Shown: positions 46,805 to 55,815, numbered from the stretch's first letter. The stretch is 64,000 nt of DNA from Bacillus sp. SORGH_AS_0510 (GCF_030818775.1 NZ_JAUTAU010000001.1:3848001-3912000); one strand, 5' to 3'. Notes: generated by a model from the sequence alone, not told the origin. Numbers and translations are program-made.

Positions 46805-46842
46805 CAAAAGAGGAAGAATCCAAAATGGGATTCTTCCTCTTT
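46805..46842. terminator. Bidirectional terminator after aor
   Basis: Stem AAAAGAGGAAGAATCC / GGGATTCTTCCTCTTTT (one bulge) with an AAAT loop between convergent genes. Confidence 0.9.
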
Positions 46843-46844
46843 TT

Positions 46845-47117
46845 CTAACCACCAATTCTAGTAGTCTTATAGCGGTAATTTTTAATGAGTTCTTCTAGCT
46901 CTCTTTCGCTTGGGGCAGAAAAACGAATGTAGACTGAATTCACTTTAAAGACCTGGGTAAAAGCAATTTCTTTTTCAGCTACTATTTCCCCTCCCCACCC
47001 CTCAGCAAGATAAATATATGGAAAGGTGTCAGTTACTAACATTGCACCAAGTTCTTCAAAATACATCCCAAGATGTTTGCGGTTAATTCCACGAAACTCT
47101 AAATCTTTTGTTACCAT
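46845..47117 (-). CDS. Small protein next to MoaD with its own Gly-Gly end
   Basis: 90 residues from ATG 47115-47117 (GCAGGTGG ribosome binding site), two bases after moaD. Acidic/hydrophobic beta-rich pattern (YFEELGAMLVTDTFPYIYLAEGWGG, then AFTQVFKVNSVYIRFSAP) and a C-terminus TTRIGG. It may be a MoaD-partner protein (a DUF1952-like C-terminal module is possible) or a second ubiquitin-like carrier. I do not recognise it with confidence. Confidence 0.65.
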   Translation of the reverse strand: MVTKDLEFRGINRKHLGMYFEELGAMLVTDTFPYIYLAEGWGGEIVAEKEIAFTQVFKVNSVYIRFSAPSERELEELIKNYRYKTTRIGG

Positions 47118-47118
47118 A

Positions 47119-47391
47119 TCATCCACCTGCAACAGGGGGAAAGAGTGCAAATTGATCCTTTTCATCCACTTTTGTCTCCAGATCGGCAAGATGGATGATA
47201 TTTTGTCCATTTACATACACATGAACAAATGGTAATAAGGTTTTTTCAGGTGTAAATATCTCGGCTTGTATATCTGGGAACATCTCAACCATTTTATCAA
47301 GAACATCAATGACCCGGTCACCGTCAGGCAGCACTTCAACAGTTACCCCACCACATATTTGCCGGAGATTAGCAAAAACCTTTACAATCAT
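47119..47391 (-). CDS. moaD: Molybdopterin synthase sulfur carrier MoaD
   Basis: 90 residues from ATG 47389-47391 with an AGGAG site; the longer open frame upstream runs into an inverted repeat. Ubiquitin-like, with MIVKVFANLRQICGG, VHVYVNGQNI, and the essential ending FPPVAGG. MoeB adenylates this tail and sulfur is transferred for molybdopterin synthesis; the partner MoaE is not in the window. Confidence 0.93.
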   Translation of the reverse strand: MIVKVFANLRQICGGVTVEVLPDGDRVIDVLDKMVEMFPDIQAEIFTPEKTLLPFVHVYVNGQNIIHLADLETKVDEKDQFALFPPVAGG

Positions 47392-47416
47392 ACATCTCTC
47401 TCCTCTCTCTATTAAA

Positions 47417-47470
47417 GGGGGGACAGTCCCCCACTGCGCTAAAGCGCTGGGGGACTGTCCCCATTTTTTT
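47417..47470. repeat. Inverted repeat GGGGACAGTCCCCC between yisL and moaD
   Basis: GGGGACAGTCCCCC (47419-47432) and GGGGGACTGTCCCC (47449-47462), with GCGCTAAAGCGCT between and seven T after on the plus strand. It could be a terminator in the + direction or a mobile palindrome; orientation does not match the minus-strand gene ends. Confidence 0.7.
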
Positions 47471-47828
47471 ACGGATGTAAAAATGACATAGGCAGTTTTA
47501 CGAAGCCTAGGTATAAAACAAGTAGGAAAGCAACAATAAACTGAATCCAAAAAACGGATGTATTTCTGTTATTTCTAACTCGGCCAAGGATCATTTCTAA
47601 TAATCCAATTACCCAAAGTCCGGCTACCGCTTTCAAAATATACCAGACATCAATCTTATTCACCATGAAAAGAAGTCCTAAACCTGATGCAATAATAAGA
47701 ATGTATAATACGCGTAAAATCATTTGTACAATTTTTGCGCCTTTTTCTTTTCCACTTTTATGTAGGGAAAGTGCAACAAAAAATAAAATTAGAGCTAAAA
47801 CCCATGCTGTAATATGACCGTGAATCAT
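47469..47828 (-). CDS. yisL: YisL family membrane protein (UPF0344/DUF1516)
   Basis: 119 residues with about four membrane helices. Begins MIHGHITAWVLALILFFVAL as expected for YisL, with GLWVIGLLEMILGRVRN further on. Function unknown. Position next to yisK matches B. subtilis. Confidence 0.92.
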   Translation of the reverse strand: MIHGHITAWVLALILFFVALSLHKSGKEKGAKIVQMILRVLYILIIASGLGLLFMVNKIDVWYILKAVAGLWVIGLLEMILGRVRNNRNTSVFWIQFIVAFLLVLYLGFVKLPMSFLHP

Positions 47829-47928
47829 TTAGTGGCCTCCTTAAGAGTATTATTAGAGACTATCATACCATAGGCGATACAAAATTACGAAGATTAGTAT
47901 GTCAAAATAGTAACAAACACGAATACCT

Positions 47929-48838
47929 TTATTCTTCAATTGTATTTATTAATGTTCCTATATTTTCTACATAGATTTCCACTTGGTCTCCTGGCATTAA
48001 AAATTTTGGCGGTTTAAACCCTTTTCCTACTCCCGCTGGGGTGCCAGTCGCGATAATGTCTCCAGGCTCTAGCGTCATACCCGCTGATAGAACAGCAATA
48101 ATTTCTTCAACAGGAAAAATAAACTTGTCTGTATTTGAACTTTGTCTTACTTCCCCATTGACTCTTGTTTCAATATGTAAGCGGTTTGGGTTTTCAACTA
48201 AGCTTTTATGCACAATCCAGGGTCCCATTGGACAGGTGGTATCTAAACTCTTTCCAATGAAAAATTGCTTATGCTTAGATTGAAGGTCTCTAGCCGTCAC
48301 ATCATTAATAATCGTATATCCAAAAAACATAATCAAGTGCCTCATCCTTTTCGATTCCTCTGCCCTTTTTACCAATAATTACAGCCAGTTCCCCTTCATA
48401 ATCCAATTGATTTGTAATAGACTTATGATTTAAAACAGCAGTACTTGGTCCGGTAACAGATGTAGGGGCTTTCGTAAAGACCATTACATGTTCTGGAATA
48501 TCATCAACACTTCCCAATTCAAGTGCATGTTCCACGTAATTCTTGCCTACACAAAAAATATTCTTGTTTGGCCTTGGAATAGGAGCGAGGAAGGTAACTT
48601 CTTCAATAGGAAGATAATACGCTTCAACTTTTCCAGTTGTTTCTACCCAATCTAGCAAACTTTGAACTTGGTTGATGAAAGTGTCACCTAGTGCAATACA
48701 TTCCTGCATTGTAGAAGGAAATACTTTATTACCAGTCCTTGCTTCTTCTGTTGGATTTAATAATAAGACCTTTGTATTCTCAGCATCTACCACCCCAACA
48801 AAATTTTCATTATTTTGCTGAACAGTTACAAATCTCAT
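47929..48838 (-). pseudogene. yisK: YisK fumarylacetoacetate-hydrolase-family protein with a one-base frameshift
   Basis: Two frames: MRFVTVQQNNENFVGVVDA through DYVFWIYDY (stop), then VFGYTIINDVTARDLQSKHK to the natural end IGTLINTIEE. Deleting one A from the six-A run at 48322-48327 joins them into a 302-residue protein with FAH-family motifs (FCVGKNYVEHA, DYEGELAVIIGKKG, GDIIATGTPAGVG). B. subtilis YisK is an oxaloacetate decarboxylase-like enzyme; start chosen at ATG 48836-48838. Real pseudogene or sequencing error. Confidence 0.85.
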
Positions 48839-48913
48839 GGTTATCACCTCTAAATGAATTCATTACTACTTTAATAATAGAATAAACAGAAGAATCTAAC
48901 AAATCAAAAGCAC

Positions 48914-48945
48914 AAAAACCCCTTTGCATCGACAACAAAGGGGTT
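48914..48945 (-). terminator. Terminator of the Tad operon
   Basis: AACCCCTTTG / CAAAGGGGTT stem with a short loop; the minus strand then runs into a T stretch. Overlaps the tadC stop. Confidence 0.85.
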
Positions 48946-49867
48946 ATCCATTTTTAAAAGTTTCAATAACTTGAATGACTGCAGGACCCAATAATACGAT
49001 AAATAAACTAGGAAAAATGAAAAGTACTAAAGGGAATAGCATCTTAATTGGTGCTTTCATTGCTTCTTCTTCTGCACGTTGTTTTCGCTGTTCTCTTACT
49101 TCATTCGATATAACTCTTAACATTTGAACCATCCCAATTCCAAGCTTTTCCGCCTGCAAAACACTACCAATAAATGATTTTATTTCATCCACATCAAGTC
49201 TTTCTTTTATTCCCGACAAAGCCTCTCTCCGCGTTTTTCCCAAGCGAATTTCCTCTAAACATCGGTGCAATTCCATTGCGAGAGGACCCTCTTTCTTTGC
49301 GACCACTTTACTTATCGCAGCATCAAACCCGAGTCCTGCTTCAAGACTAACAGTCAAAAGGTCTAAAATATCCGGGAATTCTCTTAATGCCAAATGGTTC
49401 CTTGTCTTCATTTTCTGTTTTAAATAAAAATGAGGGGTAAAAAAACCAATTAGGATTCCAAATAAAACGAATATCACCACGATTCCTTTCCCAGCCTCTA
49501 ATAGAGCACCATATCCAAAGAAAATCAGTGGGAGAACAATAATGGATATCACTTGAACGATTCGGAAGTCAACCGCAGTCATACCAAAAGGACTTCCAGC
49601 CATTTGAACCTTTTTATCAATTTTTGCTTCCTTTTCCCCTGGCATCCTCTTTTTAAAGCTCTTTTTAAACTCCACAAACAACGGTAAAATGAATCGTTTA
49701 TAAAAGGACAGATGCGTTTCTACCAGTAAACCAGGTTTGTTTTCTTGTTCAGTATTTAATAAAAAGAAATTTAACCGTTCTTGAATCGAACCTTTTTTCT
49801 CGGTTCTTAAATTGAAAATACCATAGATACTTAAGGTGACAGTTAAAAAGAATGAAAGATAAATCAT
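48944..49867 (-). CDS. tadC: Tad pilus assembly protein TadC
   Basis: 307 residues of the GspF/TadB-TadC family. Membrane helices near 1-18, 118-160 and 275-300 and a cytoplasmic segment LLTVSLEAGLGFDAAISKVV with the usual GLG motif. Last gene of the operon, three bp after tadB. Forms the inner-membrane platform that the ATPase drives. Confidence 0.92.
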   Translation of the reverse strand: MIYLSFFLTVTLSIYGIFNLRTEKKGSIQERLNFFLLNTEQENKPGLLVETHLSFYKRFILPLFVEFKKSFKKRMPGEKEAKIDKKVQMAGSPFGMTAVDFRIVQVISIIVLPLIFFGYGALLEAGKGIVVIFVLFGILIGFFTPHFYLKQKMKTRNHLALREFPDILDLLTVSLEAGLGFDAAISKVVAKKEGPLAMELHRCLEEIRLGKTRREALSGIKERLDVDEIKSFIGSVLQAEKLGIGMVQMLRVISNEVREQRKQRAEEEAMKAPIKMLFPLVLFIFPSLFIVLLGPAVIQVIETFKNG

Positions 49868-49870
49868 CTT

Positions 49871-50836
49871 CTACACCTCAATAGTAGTGATTTTTTTAAT
49901 TAGTACAAACCCAATAATACCCGAAATAACCCCAGCTCCTACCATTGCTAATCCAATGGGATTACGAAAAAGTCCACCAATATAGTCCGGCTGGATTAAG
50001 TAAAGAAGAAAACCGAGAATTACTGGTAATAAGGCAATGACATAGCCCGACAAACGCCCCTGAGCTGTAAGAGTTGTAATTTGCCGCTGAATTTTAGTTC
50101 GGTCACGAATGGTTTCAGTAATCTTGTCGAGTACTGTAGCAAGATTACCGCCAACCTGTCTTTGAATCAAGATTGCCTGAATCATCAAATCTAAATCCTC
50201 ACTGGGCATTCGTTCGTATAAGTCTTTGAGAGCATCTTCAATTCCTTTACCAAATTGCATTTCCTTGATTACATAATCAATTTCTTCCTTTATTGGAGAT
50301 GCCGCTTCCTCTGCCACCGACTTCAATGCCTGTGGAAAGCTAAAACCTGCTCTCAAACTGCCAACAATGGTAGTGATCATGTCTGCAAGACCTTCATTGA
50401 ATTTTGTAATTCGTTCCCGTTGTTTCTTTCCCAGATACCATTTTGGCAGGAAGAAACCAATAACACCACCAAAAGGAAGGAATATCCATTTATCAGTCAA
50501 TAGATAGAATACCCCACCCATAAATGCCGTTGAGATCCATTGAAAAAGAATGTATTCTTCTGGTTTTAACGGCAAACCTGCTTGAGCAATTTTTAATTCC
50601 AGTCGATTGTTTTTTTCCTTCGTTAAAACTTTCTTCTGAATTTTTTCTTTCATCACTTTTAGAAAAGAGATTTGTTTGCCTTCCACTTTTTCTCTGCTTA
50701 CCTTTTCTTCCTCAATGGACAGATAGTGTTGCATTCGACTTTGCAACCTATTTTCCGAGCGAAAAAATAACCTTAAAATAAATAGAAAAAATAAAGTGGA
50801 AGTGAGTAAAAAGAAAAGTACTAGCAGGGGCATCAT
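49871..50836 (-). CDS. tadB: Tad pilus assembly protein TadB
   Basis: 321 residues from the ATG at 50834-50836, which overlaps the cpaF stop (ATGA). Paralog of TadC: membrane helices near 1-25, 95-140 and 260-315, core MITTIVGSLRAGFSFPQALKSV and RQVGGNLATVLDKI. Platform protein of the Tad secretion system. Confidence 0.92.
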   Translation of the reverse strand: MMPLLVLFFLLTSTLFFLFILRLFFRSENRLQSRMQHYLSIEEEKVSREKVEGKQISFLKVMKEKIQKKVLTKEKNNRLELKIAQAGLPLKPEEYILFQWISTAFMGGVFYLLTDKWIFLPFGGVIGFFLPKWYLGKKQRERITKFNEGLADMITTIVGSLRAGFSFPQALKSVAEEAASPIKEEIDYVIKEMQFGKGIEDALKDLYERMPSEDLDLMIQAILIQRQVGGNLATVLDKITETIRDRTKIQRQITTLTAQGRLSGYVIALLPVILGFLLYLIQPDYIGGLFRNPIGLAMVGAGVISGIIGFVLIKKITTIEV

Positions 50837-52281
50837 TTTCTCCACTCCTCTTGTTGATCAATAAACACAGATGCTGGAATATGAATACCAGAGGCCTCCA
50901 GCTTCTCATAAAATTTCGGCCTTACACCTGTTGGGACCAGCCTGCCAATAATTTTACCTTCAGGGCTCAAGCCTTCCTGTTGATAGGCAAAAATATCTTG
51001 AAGAACAATGATATCGCCTTCCATCCCCTGTACTTCAGTAATATTAGTAATTTTTCTAGAACCATCTTTTAATCGTGATTGTTGAATGATGACGTCAATT
51101 GCACCAGCTATCTGTTCCCTAATCGCTTTAATTGGCAGGTCGACTCCTGCTAATAAAACCATCGTTTCAAGCCTGGCAATCATATCTCTTGGACTATTTG
51201 AGTGTCCTGTAGCAAGCGAACCGTCATGTCCCGTATTCATGGCTTGAAGCATATCGAGGGCCTCTCCTCCACGGACCTCACCAATTATGACTCTGTCTGG
51301 TCTCATCCTTAATGAGTTCCTAACAAGGTCACGAATGGAAATCGCACCTTTCCCTTCAATATTAGGCGGACGCGATTCTAGCGATACCACATGCTCTTGT
51401 CCTAACTGAATTTCGGCAGCATCCTCAATAGTGACAATTCTCTCATCTTCAGGGATAAAATTGGACAAGACATTAAGAGTGGTTGTTTTTCCTGAACCTG
51501 TTCCACCACTTACAAACATATTTAATCTTGCTTTTACGCATGCATCAAGGAAAATAGCCATCTCCTCTGTAACAGTTCCAAAATTAATTAAATCCTCGAT
51601 CTGATACGGGTCCTTAGAAAATTTACGTATGGTAATGGTTGGTCCATTTAATGCCAAAGGAGGAATGATCGCGTTCACACGAGATCCATCCGGAAGCCTG
51701 GCATCTACCATCGGTGAGCTTTCATCAATCCTTCGACCGAGTGGAGCAACAATCTTTTCAATAACGCTCATAACATGTTCATTATCACGAAATTGTACTG
51801 ATGTTAATACTAGCTTTCCTTTCCGCTCACAATACACTTGATTAGGTCCATTTACCATAACCTCGGATACGTCCTCATCCAAAAGAAGAGGATTAATTGG
51901 ACCAAAGCCTGTTAAATCATTAATTAGTTCATTTACGACTTTTTTTCTATCGATTTGTCCACGGAAATCCTCATCCTCTTTAATAATTTCTACAGCCATT
52001 CCATCTAATTGAGGGATGATTTCGTCAATTTCCTGTTCCTTTAGCTCATGTAATATTTTTTTATGGAGAACATTCTTCAGTTCCTGGTTTTTGTCAACCT
52101 GACGAACCTTTACGGTCTCTCTTTTACTTTCTTTCTTTGTCTCTTTGGGCTTTTGTTCCCTAAAGACTTGTCTAACTTCCAACACTTGTGAAGGAATCGG
52201 AACTTCATGCGTGATATCTATTAATTTTGGTTCTCTAACGAATTGATTGTTCTTTTCTTGGATTCGATTTAATAGACCCAT
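50833..52281 (-). CDS. cpaF: Tad pilus secretion ATPase TadA/CpaF
   Basis: 482 residues. N-terminal linker to about 180, then a secretion ATPase with Walker A SGGTGSGKTTTLN, Asp box (VTIEDAAEIQL), Walker B RMRPDRVIIGEVRGGEAL, and His box MNTGHDGSLATGHSNSP. Powers pilus polymerisation from the inner membrane. Fits CpaF/TadA well. Confidence 0.96.
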   Translation of the reverse strand: MGLLNRIQEKNNQFVREPKLIDITHEVPIPSQVLEVRQVFREQKPKETKKESKRETVKVRQVDKNQELKNVLHKKILHELKEQEIDEIIPQLDGMAVEIIKEDEDFRGQIDRKKVVNELINDLTGFGPINPLLLDEDVSEVMVNGPNQVYCERKGKLVLTSVQFRDNEHVMSVIEKIVAPLGRRIDESSPMVDARLPDGSRVNAIIPPLALNGPTITIRKFSKDPYQIEDLINFGTVTEEMAIFLDACVKARLNMFVSGGTGSGKTTTLNVLSNFIPEDERIVTIEDAAEIQLGQEHVVSLESRPPNIEGKGAISIRDLVRNSLRMRPDRVIIGEVRGGEALDMLQAMNTGHDGSLATGHSNSPRDMIARLETMVLLAGVDLPIKAIREQIAGAIDVIIQQSRLKDGSRKITNITEVQGMEGDIIVLQDIFAYQQEGLSPEGKIIGRLVPTGVRPKFYEKLEASGIHIPASVFIDQQEEWRK

Positions 52282-52297
52282 TATCCAATCAACCCCC

Positions 52298-53140
52298 TTA
52301 CGATCGTTTCTTGGAAAACCATTTGGATATTGAATGATTTTTTTTCGTTTTCGGAGAAATTATGCTATTCATGCTTGTTAATGACTCAGCCATCTTAAAT
52401 ATGCCTTTTGCCACATCTGATTTCGCATGTTTGATGACAAAAGGAACACCGAGATTAATAGATTGCGAACAAATCTGAAAATCATTAGGAATATTTATTG
52501 GATTCTCTGCTGCTAATATTTTCGCAGCATCTGTTGCATTAATGACACTTTCCATATTCGCTCTATTAATAATGATTCGTACCCTTTCTTTCAGTCCAAG
52601 AATATCGAGTGTTTCCAAAAATAGCTTAGTATTTTTTAAAGAAGCCATCTCTAAATTTGTCACCACTAGGATTTGATCCGCCCTCTCAATGAAACGAATT
52701 GATGGTTCGTTTAAACCCACAGGCGTATCAACGACAAGATAATCATGACTAGCCAAAAGAAGGTCTACTATTTTATTGGCAGCTTCGTTAGTCACTAAGT
52801 CTGCAAATTCCGGCCTTTCTGGAGCAGTCAAAACGTTCACTCCGCTGTCATGAACGGCCAAATAATTAGTCAGGCTATGCTCATCGATTGAGGCTATTCC
52901 TTCTAAAACTTCCTTAATCGTGAGTGAGAATTTTAAATCCATAGCTAGATTTACATCACCGAATTGAAAATCCCCATCTAAAATAGCGACCGAGGCATTT
53001 TTCTTTTTTAATGCTACAGCTAAATTTACGGTTAGTGTGGTACGACCAATCCCGCCTTTTGCACTGCAGACAGCAAGCATCTTTCCACGTTGTGGACCCA
53101 TATTTTGTTGTGCTGTTTGCATATTATCCTGGCTTGTCAT
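52298..53140 (-). CDS. cpaE: Tad pilus localisation ATPase CpaE/TadZ (MinD-like)
   Basis: 280 residues of the ParA/MinD family. The deviant Walker A is SAKGGIGRTTLTVNLA: the first Lys of KGG is kept but the second (GK-T) is Arg. Switch I and II regions LDGDFQFGDVNLAM and YLVVDTPVGLNEPS are present. Unlike many CpaE proteins there is no N-terminal receiver-like domain. CpaE places the pilus at the cell pole in Caulobacter. Confidence 0.9.
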   Translation of the reverse strand: MTSQDNMQTAQQNMGPQRGKMLAVCSAKGGIGRTTLTVNLAVALKKKNASVAILDGDFQFGDVNLAMDLKFSLTIKEVLEGIASIDEHSLTNYLAVHDSGVNVLTAPERPEFADLVTNEAANKIVDLLLASHDYLVVDTPVGLNEPSIRFIERADQILVVTNLEMASLKNTKLFLETLDILGLKERVRIIINRANMESVINATDAAKILAAENPINIPNDFQICSQSINLGVPFVIKHAKSDVAKGIFKMAESLTSMNSIISPKTKKNHSISKWFSKKRS

Positions 53141-53160
53141 GAATCGTCACCTTCCATTAT

Positions 53161-53859
53161 TTATTGATTTCTTGTAATAGTACCTTCATCCATTATTGGA
53201 CGCTTATTTAGAATCAAGTGGATTTTTCCTTCTTCTGAAGCATTCACAAGCTTAAGTGCATCTTCTGGTTTTAATTCTACCGTTACCGAGCTATATTCCG
53301 TATAAGGCTCCTTCGTCTGTTCTGGCGTTTGCATTTTTCTCCCCACAGCTAAAACCCTTGCTTTTTCCAGCAATATTTCCGATTGGGTAACATCCTTATT
53401 TGTAGCATCTTTAACTACTTTTGTGAAAACAACATCCACTTCATCCTCAGGTTCAATTAAATTCGAGACGGATTGATTAATATTTACCCCTATGGTTACA
53501 GCTCGATACCCTTCCCTGACTTTCCTTGAAACGTAAACCCCTTCTTCTTTCTCCGATCCAATTCGATGAGTTAAAATCGGCTCCCCTTTTTCAATCATCG
53601 CTAATGCAAGTTTTCCTTCTGCATCCTCAACTGTCTTTATTGTTTGTGGAAGTACATCTTTTGCCGTCTTTTGTACAACCTCTAATTTATCGGCCGTTAT
53701 TTTTTCATTTTTATCAATTTTTTCTTTCGCCACCACTACTCCAACCGTTGCCACGGTAGAAACCTTTTGTGTTCCCATTTGCTTTGTATATTGAAAAAAC
53801 AAAAATGTTGTGATAATTCCCATCACAAGTGAGAGAATTAATACTATTTTCGGCTTCAA
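53161..53859 (-). CDS. cpaB: Flp pilus assembly protein CpaB/RcpC
   Basis: 232 residues. One N-terminal membrane helix (about 5-24), then an SAF-type domain with VVVAKEKIDKNEKITADKL and GYRAVTIGVNINQSVSNLIE, followed by an RcpC-like region. In Gram-negative Tad systems RcpC/CpaB supports the secretin; no secretin gene is present here, as expected in a Gram-positive. Confidence 0.9.
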   Translation of the reverse strand: MKPKIVLILSLVMGIITTFLFFQYTKQMGTQKVSTVATVGVVVAKEKIDKNEKITADKLEVVQKTAKDVLPQTIKTVEDAEGKLALAMIEKGEPILTHRIGSEKEEGVYVSRKVREGYRAVTIGVNINQSVSNLIEPEDEVDVVFTKVVKDATNKDVTQSEILLEKARVLAVGRKMQTPEQTKEPYTEYSSVTVELKPEDALKLVNASEEGKIHLILNKRPIMDEGTITRNQ

Positions 53860-53869
53860 TTTGCTTCAC

Positions 53870-54787
53870 CTACTCCGTTAATCGTATGCTGTATGCTCCT
53901 CTGTCCTTCGCACCTTCATCAAAAGTCCCTGCTCCGGCCCTTTTTATAAAAACTCCTTTTATAGAGGTATCTGTCGAACTCATTGGGTCAGTAATATAAA
54001 AATAGGCAAAACCAGTAACCTTTACTTGCTTTAATTGATTACTTGTAAAGTTGTAAGGCTTATAAACCGGTATAAGTAGAATTCTGGAACAACTTCGTAA
54101 ACTGTAATCACCTGGCGGCTGTGTACAGCCATTTACTCGCTCGTTTATTGCTGACCGTGTACTTCCTGCTATATTCCCTGTTTGTGTATCCACAACATCG
54201 CCAATTTTTAGAAGTTCCGAATATCCATATCTTAAATTTTGTTCATAGGTTTTTGCTCCTGGTCCACTAAGTGCCAAAATGCCAAAATTCCCTGATGACA
54301 CTCCTGAAGAATCAACTTTTAATAAGTAAGTTTTGTTATATTCCAGAATCACACTCTCGTCGATTCCTAATGGAGCGGCACCTACTGCTTTTCCTATCAC
54401 ACCTAATCCTGCTGCAGCTCTAGCTGTGACGTCCGTTTTTTCAAAACCAAAAATTTTCATAAACGTCATGTTTACTGATTTCGTTAGGTGGATGGTAACT
54501 TTACTTCCCATGTTAATACCAAGATTGGTTAACGTGTTCGCTGCTTTATGAGAATCTAAGATATATTGCACGGTATCAGTCACTTTTTGTTCTGTATTTG
54601 GCAGCTCTTGAGCCCCTGAAAGGACGGCTGCATTTGCTACCTTTTGCAGCTTTGCTTTTTCCATATAAATTAAGCCTCCATCTATGGCTAATCCTGCCAT
54701 ACAGAGGATGGTCATTAGCGAGATTGCACCAAGAATGAGGGCATTCCCTTGCTCACCCTTAAATAAACTAGTAAAAAATTTTCGCAT
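53870..54787 (-). CDS. TadG-like pilus assembly protein
   Basis: 305 residues. The N-terminal Tad-type helix is GEQGNALILGAISLMTILCMAGLAIDGG, then a long extracellular part beginning with MEKAKLQKVANAAVLSGAQEL and ending with a Cys-containing loop (NGCTQPPGDYSLRSC). Belongs with TadE/TadG pseudopilin-like proteins. Ten bp after tadE. Confidence 0.85.
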   Translation of the reverse strand: MRKFFTSLFKGEQGNALILGAISLMTILCMAGLAIDGGLIYMEKAKLQKVANAAVLSGAQELPNTEQKVTDTVQYILDSHKAANTLTNLGINMGSKVTIHLTKSVNMTFMKIFGFEKTDVTARAAAGLGVIGKAVGAAPLGIDESVILEYNKTYLLKVDSSGVSSGNFGILALSGPGAKTYEQNLRYGYSELLKIGDVVDTQTGNIAGSTRSAINERVNGCTQPPGDYSLRSCSRILLIPVYKPYNFTSNQLKQVKVTGFAYFYITDPMSSTDTSIKGVFIKRAGAGTFDEGAKDRGAYSIRLTE

Positions 54788-54796
54788 ATTTATCCC

Positions 54797-55180
54797 TCAC
54801 TCTACGCGAATCGTTGAATTTGTTTCAATGGCAAAATCGGAGGGGAAGAACTTGGAAATCATAGGAGTTAAAAATGTCATTGGATACTTCAGCTTGACTG
54901 TTACATAGTCTCCCGAACGCCTAACCGTATCCGCTGGAGTGATTGTTACCTGTAATTTTGTCGTATCCCCTAAATGGACATATTGGTGGGCGAAAGTTGA
55001 AATGTCAGCATCCTTCTTTCCCAGACCACCTAGTCTAACTGTTTCCTGAGCCGCCATTTGCAAATGCGCATAGGAATATATCACTCGACCAAAATCAAGG
55101 ATTCCTACTAAAATCAATAGAAAAATAGGAATAATTAGCGCTGTTTCTACCAACGATTGGCCACGTTCATCTTTTTTCAT
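54797..55180 (-). CDS. tadE: TadE-like pseudopilin
   Basis: 127 residues with the TadE-type N-terminus ERGQSLVETALIIPIFLLILVGILDFGR. The conserved Glu at the +5-like position of a prepilin helix is present. Overlaps the peptidase gene by four bases. Confidence 0.88.
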   Translation of the reverse strand: MKKDERGQSLVETALIIPIFLLILVGILDFGRVIYSYAHLQMAAQETVRLGGLGKKDADISTFAHQYVHLGDTTKLQVTITPADTVRRSGDYVTVKLKYPMTFLTPMISKFFPSDFAIETNSTIRVE

Positions 55181-55686
55181 TGGAAAAGGGCTCCAGGGAA
55201 ATATACTTGAAAGATGGCTCCTGCCGCAATAGCGACGCCATAAGGAAGCGTGGTTTTGACCGACTCATTTTCCTCGAGAAGAGAAAGCCTCATTCCATGC
55301 CGCAGACCATGCATTAGGTATAATAATCTCTTTAAAAATCCTTTACGGTAAAGAATAAATAGGATAGCCATAAAACCTCCAGCCAGAGCCATATAGATCG
55401 ACGCCATTAATACAAAACTGATTCCCTTTAATCCGCCAATTACAGCAAGGAGTTTTACATCACCAGCACCCATTCCTCCAAGGAGATAAGGAATTAATAG
55501 GATTCCTAACCCTACAGCCGTACCAAGGAGTGCCCCTGTTAATCCGCTCCATCCAGCGGTAATGGAGTGAAAAATCCATGCTATAAATAAAAAGGGAAAT
55601 AAAACCTTATTATAAATTTTCCGTTCCTTTAAGTCGGTAATCACACATATAATCAGGAGGATCATTAGTAGTAAGTTACTCCACAC
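55177..55686 (-). CDS. Prepilin peptidase, A24 family (TadV/CpaA)
   Basis: 169 residues, GTG start with AAAGGAGAG upstream. Aspartyl membrane protease: first catalytic Asp in CVITDLKERKIYN (about 18) and second in GGMGAGDVKLLA (about 78), in the six-helix layout. It would cleave Flp and TadE after their Gly. No N-methyltransferase domain, as in the CpaA/TadV type. Confidence 0.9.
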   Translation of the reverse strand: MWSNLLLMILLIICVITDLKERKIYNKVLFPFLFIAWIFHSITAGWSGLTGALLGTAVGLGILLIPYLLGGMGAGDVKLLAVIGGLKGISFVLMASIYMALAGGFMAILFILYRKGFLKRLLYLMHGLRHGMRLSLLEENESVKTTLPYGVAIAAGAIFQVYFPGALFQ

Positions 55687-55742
55687 TTATATATCTCTCC
55701 TTTCCTATTCGTAGGTATGGTTTATAACTATTTTCTTGAAAG

Positions 55743-55780
55743 AAAAATAGCCTCACGTTTATATTGAACGCAAGGCTATA
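55743..55780 (-). terminator. Intra-operon terminator after the pilin gene
   Basis: ATAGCCTTGCGTT / AACGTGAGGCTAT hairpin followed by a short T run. Readthrough would make the downstream genes weaker than the pilin. Confidence 0.75.
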
Positions 55781-55815
55781 AGGAAATAGCTAAGTTAAAT
55801 CAAGATAAATAAATA

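Noticed and set aside
47119..47550. Extended MoaD start 53 codons upstream
   Set aside because: The extension translates the GGGGACAGTCCCC palindrome; the downstream ATG has the ribosome binding site and the normal MoaD N-terminus.
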